In this document: one piece after another, positions 34,433 through 42,406 of the stretch
Layout: every line of letters starts with the position of its first letter
How positions within the stretch are numbered: the stretch's first letter is position 1
NCBI GenBank assembly: GCA_024401395.1
Contig: JAKSLD010000017.1
Span: forward strand, 1-64,000
Direction: 5' to 3'
Length of the DNA stretch: 64,000 bases
Source of the DNA: Bacteroidales bacterium
GTDB lineage: Bacteria; Bacteroidota; Bacteroidia; Bacteroidales; Marinilabiliaceae
Position numbers and translations under genes: made by a program
The notes under the pieces: generated by a model
Told to the model about the DNA's origin: nothing
Databases searched by the model: none
The model's input: only the letters and a program-made list of their open reading frames with translations

Positions 34433-34620
34433 TGTGTTTGGAAAGGGGAGAGTAATTGAGGATGTCGCAGGGAAGAGTAATTGAGGATATCTCCTCTGAC
34501 GGAAGTTTACAGTCGCTCCTGCGTCGCTTTCGTTAACCACCGCCTTCGGGGATGAACTTAATTACTCTGAGGGATGGTAGTTGCTAGTATAAGGGAAGTG
34601 TAAGTTTGCTCGCAGTTTTT
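34401..34620. repeat. Palindromic composite element, copy 2
   Basis: Same order as copy 1 at 21731: box and T tail, two GAGTAATTGA repeats, a long inverted repeat at 34475-34567, GCTAGTATAAGGGAAGTG and the TTTGCTCGCAG terminus with a T run. The stretch from the inverted repeat to the terminus differs from copy 1 at about 12 of 146 positions, several of them in paired positions. It lies in the non-coding stretch 34247-34851, together with copy D and a 33-bp tandem repeat. Confidence 0.8.
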
Positions 34621-34722
34621 TTAAGTGCGACAGTGGAATTGAGGGATCTAGCGTGTTTTAGTGTCTACTTTTGTAAGCTAGTACAAAGAAATGGTGGAAA
34701 TTGGTGAAATATATGCAATTAT

Positions 34723-34820
34723 GGGTGTGAAAGTGCCGGAAAATATGCATATTTGTGGGTGAAAAGTGCCGAAAAATATGCATATTTGTGGGTGAAAAGT
34801 GCCGAAAAATATGCGCTTGT
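34723..34820. repeat. Three-copy 33-bp tandem repeat upstream of the DUF4143 ATPase
   Basis: Units start at 34723, 34755 and 34788. Each holds GGGTGAAAAGTGCCGAAAAA (first unit slightly different) followed by ATATGCATATTT, and the third decays at its end. A more degenerate half unit precedes them at about 34691. The array ends about 30 bp before the ATPase start codon, so it sits in the promoter/leader of that gene. On the minus strand it reads as an 11-residue peptide repeat, but that frame has no sensible start or end. Confidence 0.8.
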
Positions 34821-34851
34821 ATATGTAATGATTTGAATATCAGTGTATAAT

Positions 34852-36153
34852 ATGCTCACACGAACTATAACACAAAAAATATTGGAGTGGCGTAAGACGA
34901 AGCGCAACGAATGTCTGCTTATAATGGGTGCAAGGCAGATAGGGAAGACGTATGTTGTGGAGGATATAGGGAAGAACTATTATAAGCATTTTGTAGAGAT
35001 TAACTTTGAACAGAATCCTGAGATAAAGAGTGCTTTTGATGGCGATTTGTCGGTAGATGCGCTCATAAGTAAGATTTCGCTTTACATGCCCAATGTCGTG
35101 TTCAAGGAAGGTGAGACATTGATACTGCTTGATGAGATACAGTCGTGCCCTCAAGCCAGGACATCGTTGAAATTCTGGGCATTAGACAATCGGTTTGATG
35201 TGATAGCTACGGGCTCACTACTTGGTTTGAACTACAAGGAGGTGTCATCCTATCCAGTAGGTTATGAGAGACGGATAGTGATGCATTCGCTTGACTTTGA
35301 AGAATATCTGTGGGCTAAGGGGATAAACAGCAATGTGATAGATATGCTGAAAAAGTATGCAAGAGGAGAAGAACCTGTGGAGACATCAATCCATGAGAAG
35401 ATGATGTCCTTGTTGAGAGAATATATGATAGTAGGAGGGATGCCAGCAGTAGTCAATAAGATGCTAGAAACAAACAACTACAGTGCGGTACATGAAGAGC
35501 AGCAGATGATAATAGGGGCGTATCTAAACGACATAGCCAAGTATGCTCCAACGGCAGACAAACCCAAGGCACGCAACTGTTATCTGTCATTACCTAGACA
35601 GCTGTCGAAAGTGAATACTAAATTCATGTATTCTGAGGTAGAGGCCAAAGGTACGGCACGAAAATATGGCAATAGTCTTGACTGGCTTAGAGATGCCAAC
35701 ATAATGACCTATTGCAACAACTTATCGACACCAAGGTTCCCTATAGAGGCGTACGTGAAATCGGAGCAATTCAGGGCGTATGCGAACGATATTGGACTTT
35801 TGGTTTCGATGTTTGGCTTTGAGATAAAGAAAGCAATATATGAAGATACTTTGACAGGGGATAGTAAGGGAGGTATTTATGAGAACCTTGTTGCTGATTT
35901 TCTGCTGAAGAAGAATATTCCATTAAGGTACTACTGTCGTGAGGATTCTTCGGTGGAGATAGAGTTTGTGATAGAGAGAGATGCGGCGGTAATACCGATA
36001 GAAGTAAAAGCCAAGCGAGGCAAATCAATGTCTTTGGACACGATATTGAAGCATGAAGAGATACCGTATGGTTATAAGTTTACGGCAGGGAACGTGGGGA
36101 GAGAAGGGAAGAAGATTACTATGCCACTGTATTTGGCTCCGTTTGTGGTGTGA
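34852..36153 (+). CDS. AAA-type ATPase with DUF4143 domain
   Basis: The 433-aa protein has an N-terminal P-loop ATPase domain with Walker A in MGARQIGKTY (about 25-34) and Walker B LILLDEIQ (about 89-96). The C-terminal DUF4143 region (about 200-430) contains a PD-(D/E)xK-like segment (YCREDSSVEIEFVIE ... IPIEVKAKRG). These proteins are common, often multicopy and patchily distributed in Bacteroidetes; their function is unsettled and defence or nucleic-acid roles have been suggested. I used the ATG at 34852 rather than a GTG at 34843. Related repeat sequence borders it on both sides (34577-34645 and 36173-36245), which suggests acquisition or shuffling through repeats. Confidence 0.88.
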   Translation: MLTRTITQKILEWRKTKRNECLLIMGARQIGKTYVVEDIGKNYYKHFVEINFEQNPEIKSAFDGDLSVDALISKISLYMPNVVFKEGETLILLDEIQSCPQARTSLKFWALDNRFDVIATGSLLGLNYKEVSSYPVGYERRIVMHSLDFEEYLWAKGINSNVIDMLKKYARGEEPVETSIHEKMMSLLREYMIVGGMPAVVNKMLETNNYSAVHEEQQMIIGAYLNDIAKYAPTADKPKARNCYLSLPRQLSKVNTKFMYSEVEAKGTARKYGNSLDWLRDANIMTYCNNLSTPRFPIEAYVKSEQFRAYANDIGLLVSMFGFEIKKAIYEDTLTGDSKGGIYENLVADFLLKKNIPLRYYCREDSSVEIEFVIERDAAVIPIEVKAKRGKSMSLDTILKHEEIPYGYKFTAGNVGREGKKITMPLYLAPFVV

Positions 36154-36172
36154 GGGGAGAGTTTGTGGGTAT

Positions 36173-36245
36173 ATGCTGGTATAAGAGAGGTATAAGGTTG
36201 CTCGCGGTTTTTTAATTATTAAGTGCGACGGTGGGGTTGAGGAGT
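36173..36245 (+). repeat. Right-end fragment of the composite element
   Basis: GCTGGTATAAGAGAGGTATA, then GGTTGCTCGCGG with a T run, then AAGTGCGACGGTGG and TTGAGGA. It parallels the sequence at 34582-34645 (GCTAGTATAAGGGAAGTG ... TTTGCTCGCAG ... AAGTGCGACAGTGG ... TTGAGG) in the same order, so the ATPase gene lies between two direct repeats of about 65-70 bp. Confidence 0.7.
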
Positions 36246-36323
36246 CTGGGGAATTTGTGGCTTGAAAGAGATCTTTTTTGAATATTTTTTGATAGTAGGT
36301 AAGAGTTTGGTACAAGGTGCTGT

Positions 36324-36728
36324 TTATAGTTGCTCGGAGAAATCCTTGATACTGATAACAAGAACTTTTGGCCAGTCGATCTTTGATAATATGTTGAAGT
36401 GGGTATCGTTCGTCACGACGTATTCTGTATCAGCTGCAATTGCGCAGTCAACGAACTTATTGTCATCGACATCTGACTTTATCAGGTCGAAATGGACATA
36501 TATGTCTTGGTATTTTGTGTGGGGCAGTCTTGCTATAGCCTCTACGATATTCCTAGCTATACTGGGAGACGTTTTTGTGGCTATGATTTCTTCGTACTCC
36601 TCTAGGATTTCAGTGTTAACGCACAAAGAGATGCTACCATTCAAAATGCCAGTCCAAATATTGTGGTATGGACTCTTTGATGGTAGGGCTTGCAATAGAC
36701 AGTTGGTGTCAAGAACGATGAGACGCAT
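36324..36728 (-). CDS. PIN-domain RNase toxin (COG1569-like)
   Basis: The 134-aa protein is a PIN domain of normal length. The acidic residues expected for metal-dependent RNA cleavage are visible: Asp7 in IVLDTNCLL, Glu in ILEEYEEI (about 41-46), Asp in DVDDNKFVDCAIA (about 87-94) and Asp in VVTNDTHFN (about 108). PIN toxins cleave tRNA or mRNA when the antitoxin is lost. It overlaps the upstream antitoxin-like gene by 20 bp, typical of coupled toxin-antitoxin modules. It lies next to the ATPase/repeat pocket. Confidence 0.83.
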   Translation of the reverse strand: MRLIVLDTNCLLQALPSKSPYHNIWTGILNGSISLCVNTEILEEYEEIIATKTSPSIARNIVEAIARLPHTKYQDIYVHFDLIKSDVDDNKFVDCAIAADTEYVVTNDTHFNILSKIDWPKVLVISIKDFSEQL

Positions 36729-36939
36729 GGCGATATTCGGTTCTCATGTGTTCTTTGCCCCAGTCTTCTATTGTCTGTTCGTCAATCTTCCCTTCATCCC
36801 ACATGGCGTCAATAGCATTTTGGGCTTTGTTGGCGAAGAAATGAGCCAATAGAGATTTCAGCTCATTGAGGTCTTCTAGGGAAGATATGTTGTTTACTGC
36901 GTTTAGGACTTCTAAACGTGCCATTTGTTCGTATGACAT
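36709..36939 (-). CDS. Putative antitoxin of the PIN module
   Basis: The 76-aa acidic, helical protein (MSYEQMARLEVLNAVNNISS ... KIDEQTIEDWGKEHMRTEYR) is encoded directly upstream of, and overlapping, the PIN toxin. I chose the ATG at 36939 because a -7 box (TATATTTG on the minus strand, 36964-36957) lies between it and an upstream in-frame codon. No known DNA-binding motif is obvious. The antitoxin role is inferred from position, size and overlap. Confidence 0.72.
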   Translation of the reverse strand: MSYEQMARLEVLNAVNNISSLEDLNELKSLLAHFFANKAQNAIDAMWDEGKIDEQTIEDWGKEHMRTEYRHASHRS

Positions 36940-36956
36940 AGTGTTTTGTTTTTTTG

Positions 36957-36964
36957 CAAATATA
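36957..36964 (-). promoter_or_regulatory. -7 box of the toxin-antitoxin operon
   Basis: TATATTTG on the minus strand, 17 bp before the antitoxin ATG. Confidence 0.55.
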
Positions 36965-37119
36965 GGGAAAATTTGGAATTGTGGTAACCGTCTCCGCAAG
37001 CGACTAGTGGAAGGATGATGGGGCTTGGAAGTTGTTTTTTTGTTTGGTGGCGATATACGACTCTAGATGATATGGAGTGATATGGGTGTGTAGTGAAGCT
37101 ATTGAATTAAAAAAAGTGT

Positions 37120-37127
37120 TATATTTG
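37120..37127 (+). promoter_or_regulatory. -7 box for fabG
   Basis: TATATTTG, with TTG at 37102-37104 as a possible -33 element. It leaves a leader of about 60 bp. Confidence 0.5.
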
Positions 37128-37193
37128 CGCGTCCAATTGTATTCAGTTGGTACTTAAACCGAATATTAATAATTAAGAAAAATACATCACGAC

Positions 37194-37940
37194 ATGAAAT
37201 TGTTGGAAGGAAAGACAGCCATCGTAACTGGTGCTGCACGCGGTATCGGTAAGGCTATCGCTCTTAAGTTTGCTTCAGAAGGTGCAAACATTGCATTCAC
37301 AGACCTTAATATTGACGAGAACGCACAGAAGACAGAGGCAGAGATCGCAGCTTTTGGTGTTAAGGTTAAGGGTTATGCTTCAAACGCAGCTAACTTTGAG
37401 GAGACACACAATGTAGTAAATCAGATTCTTGCTGATTTCGGTTCTATTGATATCCTTGTTAACAATGCAGGTATCACAAAGGACGGTCTTATGATGCGTA
37501 TGACAGAGGCACAGTGGGATGCAGTTCTCACAGTTAACCTCAAGTCGGCTTTCAACTTCATCCACGCTTGTACACCAATCATGGCAAAGCAGCGTAAGGG
37601 TTCTATCATCAACATGTCATCAGTAGTTGGTGTTCACGGTAATGCTGGTCAGTGCAACTACTCAGCCTCAAAGGCAGGTATGATTGGTTTGGCTAAGTCT
37701 ATTGCACAAGAGATGGGTTCACGTGGTATTCGTGCAAACGCTATTGCTCCTGGTTTCATCATTACAGATATGACAGCACAGCTTCCAGAGGCAGTACGTG
37801 AGGAGTGGGCAAAGAAGATTCCACTTCGCAGAGGCGGTACACCAGAGGATATTGCAGAGTGTGCTACATTCCTTGCATCAGATATGTCATCATACATCAG
37901 CGGCCAGGTTATCCAAGTCGATGGTGGCATGAACATGTAA
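37194..37940 (+). CDS. fabG: 3-oxoacyl-[acyl-carrier-protein] reductase
   Basis: The 248-aa classical short-chain dehydrogenase has the NADPH-binding TGAARGIGKAIA (about 12-23), NNAG (about 88-91), catalytic Ser in NMSSVVGVHGNAGQ, and Tyr-x3-Lys in YSASKAG. It reduces 3-oxoacyl-ACP in fatty acid elongation. Length and motifs are standard for FabG. Codon use is strongly biased (CGT, GGT, GTT), as expected for a highly expressed gene. dnaX follows 16 bp later. Confidence 0.93.
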   Translation: MKLLEGKTAIVTGAARGIGKAIALKFASEGANIAFTDLNIDENAQKTEAEIAAFGVKVKGYASNAANFEETHNVVNQILADFGSIDILVNNAGITKDGLMMRMTEAQWDAVLTVNLKSAFNFIHACTPIMAKQRKGSIINMSSVVGVHGNAGQCNYSASKAGMIGLAKSIAQEMGSRGIRANAIAPGFIITDMTAQLPEAVREEWAKKIPLRRGGTPEDIAECATFLASDMSSYISGQVIQVDGGMNM

Positions 37941-37956
37941 TAGACTTAAAGAAAAA

Positions 37957-39060
37957 GTGGATTACGTAGTATCAGCGAGAAAATATCGTCCAGCGACATT
38001 CGAGTCCGTCGTAGGTCAGAAGAGCATTACCCAGACGCTCCGCAATGCGGTGAGGACGGGTCAGATGGCTCATGCCTACCTATTCTGCGGACCACGTGGT
38101 GTGGGAAAGACTACGTGTGCTCGTATCTTTGCGAAGACCATAAACTGTCTGAACCCTGGTCCTGACCATGAGGTTTGCAATGAGTGTGAGTCGTGCAAGG
38201 CGTTCAACGAGAACCGTTCCTTCTCCATCCATGAGCTAGATGCCGCATCGAACAATTCAGTAGAAGATATCCGTACGCTGATAGACAATGTCCGCATACC
38301 ACCACAAGTCGGCAAATATTCAGTATATATTGTCGATGAGGTTCATATGCTCTCTACATCGGCCTTCAATGCCTTTTTGAAGACATTGGAAGAGCCACCA
38401 TCGTATGCAGTGTTCATTCTGGCTACGACAGAAAAGCACAAGATACTACCAACCATTATATCGCGTTGTCAAGTATTCGACTTCAATCGAATCACTGTGC
38501 CAGATGTTGTGGAGTATTTAGCTTACATTGCGGGTCAGGAGGGAATTACGGTAGAGAGTGATGGTCTAAGCATTATTGCGCAGAAGGCAGATGGCGGTAT
38601 GCGTGACGCACTTTCGATATTTGACCAGATAGTTGCGTTCTCTGGCGGGCAAGTTACTTATAAGAATGTAGTTCAGAATCTAAACGTTCTGGATTATGAC
38701 ATATTCTTCAATGTAGTTGACCATCTGAACGAACATGATTATCTAGCTGCCATGCTAGATTTTGATGCTGTTGTACGACGCGGTTTCGATTCGCTCAATT
38801 TCCTGAGCGGGTTGACACACCATATGCGAAATCTGCTTGTTGCGAGAGATCCGAAGAGTGTTCAGCTCTTGGATGTGTCAGAGCAGACAGCGCAGAGATA
38901 TGTGCAGCAGTCCCAATCTATGCATCCACAGCAGATAATAGGTCTCATTGAGATTTTGGCCTCATACGAGACAGACTACCGCGTGTCACGCGACAAGCGA
39001 CAGCACGTGGAGTTTGCGCTCCTAAAGGCTGCCATGCTAGGCGACGAAAAAAAAAAGTAG
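37957..39060 (+). CDS. dnaX: DNA polymerase III gamma-like short product of dnaX
   Basis: Without frameshifting the ribosome ends at TAG directly after the A10 tract, giving 367 aa with the complete AAA+ and collar domains. That length and break point match the gamma subunit of other bacteria, which is made from dnaX by frameshifting. The start is GTG, and DYVVSARKYRPATFESVVGQ is the usual N-terminus. It acts in the clamp loader that places the sliding clamp on primed DNA. Confidence 0.8.
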   Translation: MDYVVSARKYRPATFESVVGQKSITQTLRNAVRTGQMAHAYLFCGPRGVGKTTCARIFAKTINCLNPGPDHEVCNECESCKAFNENRSFSIHELDAASNNSVEDIRTLIDNVRIPPQVGKYSVYIVDEVHMLSTSAFNAFLKTLEEPPSYAVFILATTEKHKILPTIISRCQVFDFNRITVPDVVEYLAYIAGQEGITVESDGLSIIAQKADGGMRDALSIFDQIVAFSGGQVTYKNVVQNLNVLDYDIFFNVVDHLNEHDYLAAMLDFDAVVRRGFDSLNFLSGLTHHMRNLLVARDPKSVQLLDVSEQTAQRYVQQSQSMHPQQIIGLIEILASYETDYRVSRDKRQHVEFALLKAAMLGDEKKK

Positions 39061-39704
39061 TTGAACAACTACGTGCCTTATCTGTAAAGACAGGGTATGA
39101 TCCATATGCCATAACGGCAGCGGCACCTCGTGTACAACCACAGAGTGTCGCTGCCGTTTCTTCTGTTCAGCAGGCGCCACAACAAACAGTGTCAATGACA
39201 TCGTTGCAGTCGATGTATCAAAATGCTCAGGCGCAGAGGCAACAGATGATACCAACTGGCCAAACTCATGTAGTATCGCCACAGAACACGCCACAAGGGC
39301 AAGCACCGCAGCAAGTTGTACCTCAAGCAGTTGTGGTAGACCGAGTAGATCCTGCAAAATTGATGGATGCATGGCAGAAGTATATGTTGAAGATCAAAGA
39401 GTCAAATGGTCAGCTCTATGGCTCCATGGGTGCGGGTCCTAGGATAGCGTCAGATGGAGTAACGATAGAGTTGCGTATTGCATCCCAATACGAAGTTGAC
39501 AATATAGAGAAGAATGTAGAGCTGTGTACATTTCTGCGAGAAGCCACTGGGAATAACCATTTAGTAATAAAAGCCGTAATAGACCCTACTATCGCGAAGC
39601 AGAGAGAAGTGGTATATACGGCGACGCAAAAGTTAGACAAAATGATAGAGAAGAATCCCAAGATACGTGATTTTATAAACGATTTGGGATTATCCTTGAG
39701 TTAG
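37957..39704 (+). CDS. dnaX: DNA polymerase III tau subunit, read through a -1 frameshift
   Basis: The frame-0 part (GTG start at 37957) encodes domains I-III of the clamp loader: Walker A FCGPRGVGKTT, four zinc cysteines (CLNP ... CNECESC), Walker B VDEVHML and the SRC sensor. It stops at TAG 39058-39060. The frame one base back is open from the same point to 39704. It encodes a Gln/Pro-rich linker and then a conserved C-terminal domain (VDPAKLMDAWQKYMLKIKES onward) of Bacteroidetes tau, which contacts polymerase alpha and helicase. The join is an A10 tract at 39047-39056. A -1 shift there gives one 582-aa protein of normal tau length. Programmed frameshifting or slippage is inferred; a homopolymer sequencing error would give the same picture. 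Confidence 0.85.
39047..39072 (+). promoter_or_regulatory. Slippery A10 tract with stop codon and immediate stem-loop in dnaX
   Basis: Ten consecutive A residues (39047-39056) cover GAA AAA AAA AAG and are followed at once by the in-frame TAG. GTAGTTGAACAACTAC at 39057-39072 folds as a perfect hairpin (GTAGTT/AACTAC around GAAC) touching the tract. Slippery A runs with a following stem are the known layout of dnaX frameshift or transcriptional slippage sites in other bacteria. Confidence 0.65.
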
Positions 39705-39746
39705 TCTACAGAATATATATTCTAATACTTCTTATTTATCGCGACT

Positions 39747-41522
39747 ATGAGAAAGAATATTATAATAGGGGCATCTCTGGCATTTGCGGCTATGTTTAGT
39801 GTCAGTTGTGCACAACAAACAGAAGAAAAACAGGACGCTTCTATGAGCAAGCCTATTATTTATCAGATTTTTACTCGTGTATATGGTAATACCAATGACC
39901 ATTGCACATTTGACGGCACGATTGAGCAGAATGGTGTCGGAAAGATGAATGATATCAACGATGCGGCATTAGCATCTATTGCAGAGATGGGCTTCACCCA
40001 TGTCTGGTATACCGGTGTGATCAGACACGCCAGCACGACAAACTATGATTTCATTTCGCATCCAGCCAATCAGAATGTTGTAAAGGGAAGGGCAGGTAGT
40101 CCATATGCCATTTGCGACTATTATGACGTTGACCCAGACCTGGCAGAAGATGTAGAGCATAGAATGGACGAGTTCAAGGCATTAGTAGCACGTTCGCACA
40201 GACACGGACTCAAGGTTATGATAGATTTCGTGCCAAACCATGTGGCAAGAAACTACTATAGCGACGCGCGTCCTGACATTCCGCAAATTGGTGGTGCGGA
40301 TTACAAGAACGTCTCATTTTCAGTTAATAATAACTTCTACTATATTCCTGGTCAGCCATTTGTGTCTCCAGTACATGACAGAGACGACATATATGTAGAA
40401 GACCCAGCAGTAGTATCAGGAAACGATGCTTTTACGGCTACGCCATCCAAAGACGACTGGTATGAGACCGTGAAGCTAAATTATGGAGTAGACTACCAAA
40501 ATAACAGAGAAAAGCATTTTGAGCAACGTCCAGACACGTGGACAAAGATGCGAGATATTCTTCTGTATTGGATAGAAGAGACCAAGATAGACGGTTTCAG
40601 GTGTGACATGGTTGAGATGGTGCCATCAGAATTCTGGCAATGGGCACTTGGCAATGTCAAGACAAAATATCCAGAAATAGTTTTCATGGCAGAGAGCTAT
40701 AATATGGACCTATACAGAGAGTATATTTCTGCTGGTTTTGACCTGTTATATGATAAAGTCAATTTCTATGATGTAGTGCGCGGAGTGACAGAGGGGCATG
40801 TTAATGCAGGAGATATTACCAATATATGGCGCAAGACAGAAGGGATAGACCGTAATATGGTATATTTCCTTGAAAATCATGATGAGCAGCGTCTTGCGTC
40901 CGATTTCTTTGCTAAGAAAGCAGAGAACGGGAAGGCCGCCATGCTATTGACAGCATTGATGGGTAATGGCGCTACGATGGTCTATTTTGGACAAGAAGTA
41001 GGCGAGCGAGCCATGGATCAAGAAGGGTTCAGTGGTTGTGATGGACGTACTACGATATTTGATTATTGGAGTTCAGACGCAGTGAGACGTTTCGTTGGTT
41101 CAGATCATACCTATGTTGGAAAAAATCTTACTGCAGAAGAGTTCGACTTGAGAAACTGGTACAAAAAAGTTCTCAATTTGGCGCATAGCGATGCCGCCTT
41201 CTATTATGGTCAGATGTTTGACCTCATGTACGTGAATACAGACACGTATGACAAGGGACAAAAATTATATGCATTCCTGCGATATACAGATAATGGCAAA
41301 TATTTAGTAATAGCAAATTTTGCAGCAGAAGAGACAGAGGCTACAATCCGTATTCCACAGCATGCATGGGAAATGATGAATATAGATGGCAATTCGTCAG
41401 TTGTTATGTCTGATGTGTTTAGCAATGATATGCGTACATCAAGCGTTTCCGAGCTTCAAACTAATGGAGTTACGGTAAAAATCGGTGCGTATGATGGTGT
41501 TGTACTGAAAATTTTATTGTAA
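39747..41522 (+). CDS. GH13 alpha-amylase family lipoprotein
   Basis: The 591-aa protein has a lipoprotein signal (lipobox FSVSC, lipid cysteine at about 22) and a GH13 barrel. The catalytic residues are visible: nucleophile Asp287 in GFRCDMVEM, acid/base Glu316 in FMAESYN, and Asp379 in LENHDEQR. IDFVPNHVARNYY (about 160-172) is conserved region I. It should cleave alpha-1,4 or alpha-1,6 glucans (starch, glycogen or maltodextrins) while tethered to a membrane. The C-terminal beta domain is present (about 490-590). It stands between dnaX and an export locus, each apparently with its own promoter. Confidence 0.92.
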   Translation: MRKNIIIGASLAFAAMFSVSCAQQTEEKQDASMSKPIIYQIFTRVYGNTNDHCTFDGTIEQNGVGKMNDINDAALASIAEMGFTHVWYTGVIRHASTTNYDFISHPANQNVVKGRAGSPYAICDYYDVDPDLAEDVEHRMDEFKALVARSHRHGLKVMIDFVPNHVARNYYSDARPDIPQIGGADYKNVSFSVNNNFYYIPGQPFVSPVHDRDDIYVEDPAVVSGNDAFTATPSKDDWYETVKLNYGVDYQNNREKHFEQRPDTWTKMRDILLYWIEETKIDGFRCDMVEMVPSEFWQWALGNVKTKYPEIVFMAESYNMDLYREYISAGFDLLYDKVNFYDVVRGVTEGHVNAGDITNIWRKTEGIDRNMVYFLENHDEQRLASDFFAKKAENGKAAMLLTALMGNGATMVYFGQEVGERAMDQEGFSGCDGRTTIFDYWSSDAVRRFVGSDHTYVGKNLTAEEFDLRNWYKKVLNLAHSDAAFYYGQMFDLMYVNTDTYDKGQKLYAFLRYTDNGKYLVIANFAAEETEATIRIPQHAWEMMNIDGNSSVVMSDVFSNDMRTSSVSELQTNGVTVKIGAYDGVVLKILL

Positions 41523-41547
41523 ATACTCAAGATATAGCTATATTTGT
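41517..41547 (+). promoter_or_regulatory. Promoter of the polysaccharide export operon
   Basis: TTG (41517-41519) and TATATTTG (41540-41547) are spaced by 20 bp and lie 33 bp before the export gene start. Confidence 0.6.
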
Positions 41548-41580
41548 GCATATTTTCGCATACCATAACAGTCGTTTGAG

Positions 41581-42393
41581 ATGAATAATTATAGAAACAA
41601 GATATTAGTAGCTCTTTTGGGTGTCGTAATAATTACTCTATCTAGTTGTATCCCACAACGAAAGGTAATGCTGTTGCAAGACAAGAGACAAGAAGGAGAT
41701 ACTATTACCAGGGTGTTGGAAACGATAACGGACAGATATGTTATTCGTCCAAATGACCAATTGTTCGTTCAGGTAGTATCGCCAAATCCGGAGATGTCGC
41801 GTTACTTCAATCTAGGAATGGGTAATACAGCTTCATCTGCTATGACAACCAGCAGTATGGGTGCGAACGTATATACATACGATGTTGATGATAGCGTATG
41901 TATTGAGATGCCAACAGTAGGTAAGGTCTGTTTGAAAGAGTGTACATTGTCCCAAGCAAAAGAAAAGATACAAGAGGCAGTTTCGGGATATCTTACAGAT
42001 TTTGCGCTTAACGTCAAGTTGACATCAAATTCATTTGTTACTTTAGGAGAGTTTTCGCGTCAGGGAATGTATACGATGCGTTCGCCACAGCTTACGATAT
42101 ATGAAGCTATTGCGATGGCAGGAGGTATGACGCCCCATGCGAAGCGCAACGAGATACAGCTTATGCGCAGGTTAGAGAACGGTCAGGTGGCTATATATAA
42201 TTTAGACCTTCTGAGCCGAGATGTGATAAATTCCGATTTGTATTACGTGTATCCGAATGATGTCCTCTATGCTAAGCCAATGAAAGTTAAGGTATTTGGT
42301 TTTGGCGAGACATTGTCGTTCGGTCTTCTTACTTCGTCGTTGTCGCTTGTTATGCTGGTAATGAATTTCCTAGCGTTACAGGCAGACAAATAA
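41581..42393 (+). CDS. Polysaccharide export outer-membrane lipoprotein (Wza/OPX type)
   Basis: The 270-aa lipoprotein (lipobox TLSSC, Cys23) has a poly-export domain starting YVIRPNDQLFVQVV (about 53-66). A SLBB-like domain follows (about 150-230, TLGEFSRQGMYTMRSPQLTIYEAIAMAGG). A C-terminal hydrophobic helix (about 245-265) is the usual ring-forming segment. It forms the outer-membrane exit channel for capsule or exopolysaccharide. It is 13 bp before the Wzc-like gene. No glycosyltransferase or flippase genes follow, which is unusual for a complete capsule locus. Confidence 0.92.
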   Translation: MNNYRNKILVALLGVVIITLSSCIPQRKVMLLQDKRQEGDTITRVLETITDRYVIRPNDQLFVQVVSPNPEMSRYFNLGMGNTASSAMTTSSMGANVYTYDVDDSVCIEMPTVGKVCLKECTLSQAKEKIQEAVSGYLTDFALNVKLTSNSFVTLGEFSRQGMYTMRSPQLTIYEAIAMAGGMTPHAKRNEIQLMRRLENGQVAIYNLDLLSRDVINSDLYYVYPNDVLYAKPMKVKVFGFGETLSFGLLTSSLSLVMLVMNFLALQADK

Positions 42394-42406
42394 AAATATT
42401 GTAATT

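Noticed and set aside
34723..34820. CRISPR-like array
   Set aside because: Units are contiguous without variable spacers, and no cas genes are present in the window. The same applies to the array at 1-200.
34719..34907. Minus-strand ORF with an 11-residue peptide repeat
   Set aside because: It is simply the 33-bp DNA tandem repeat translated; start and end are unsupported and it overlaps the ATPase start.
39189..39704. Separate gene starting at an internal ATG after dnaX
   Set aside because: The frame is open back to the A10 tract and its product is the conserved C-terminal domain of DnaX, so it is better explained as part of tau.
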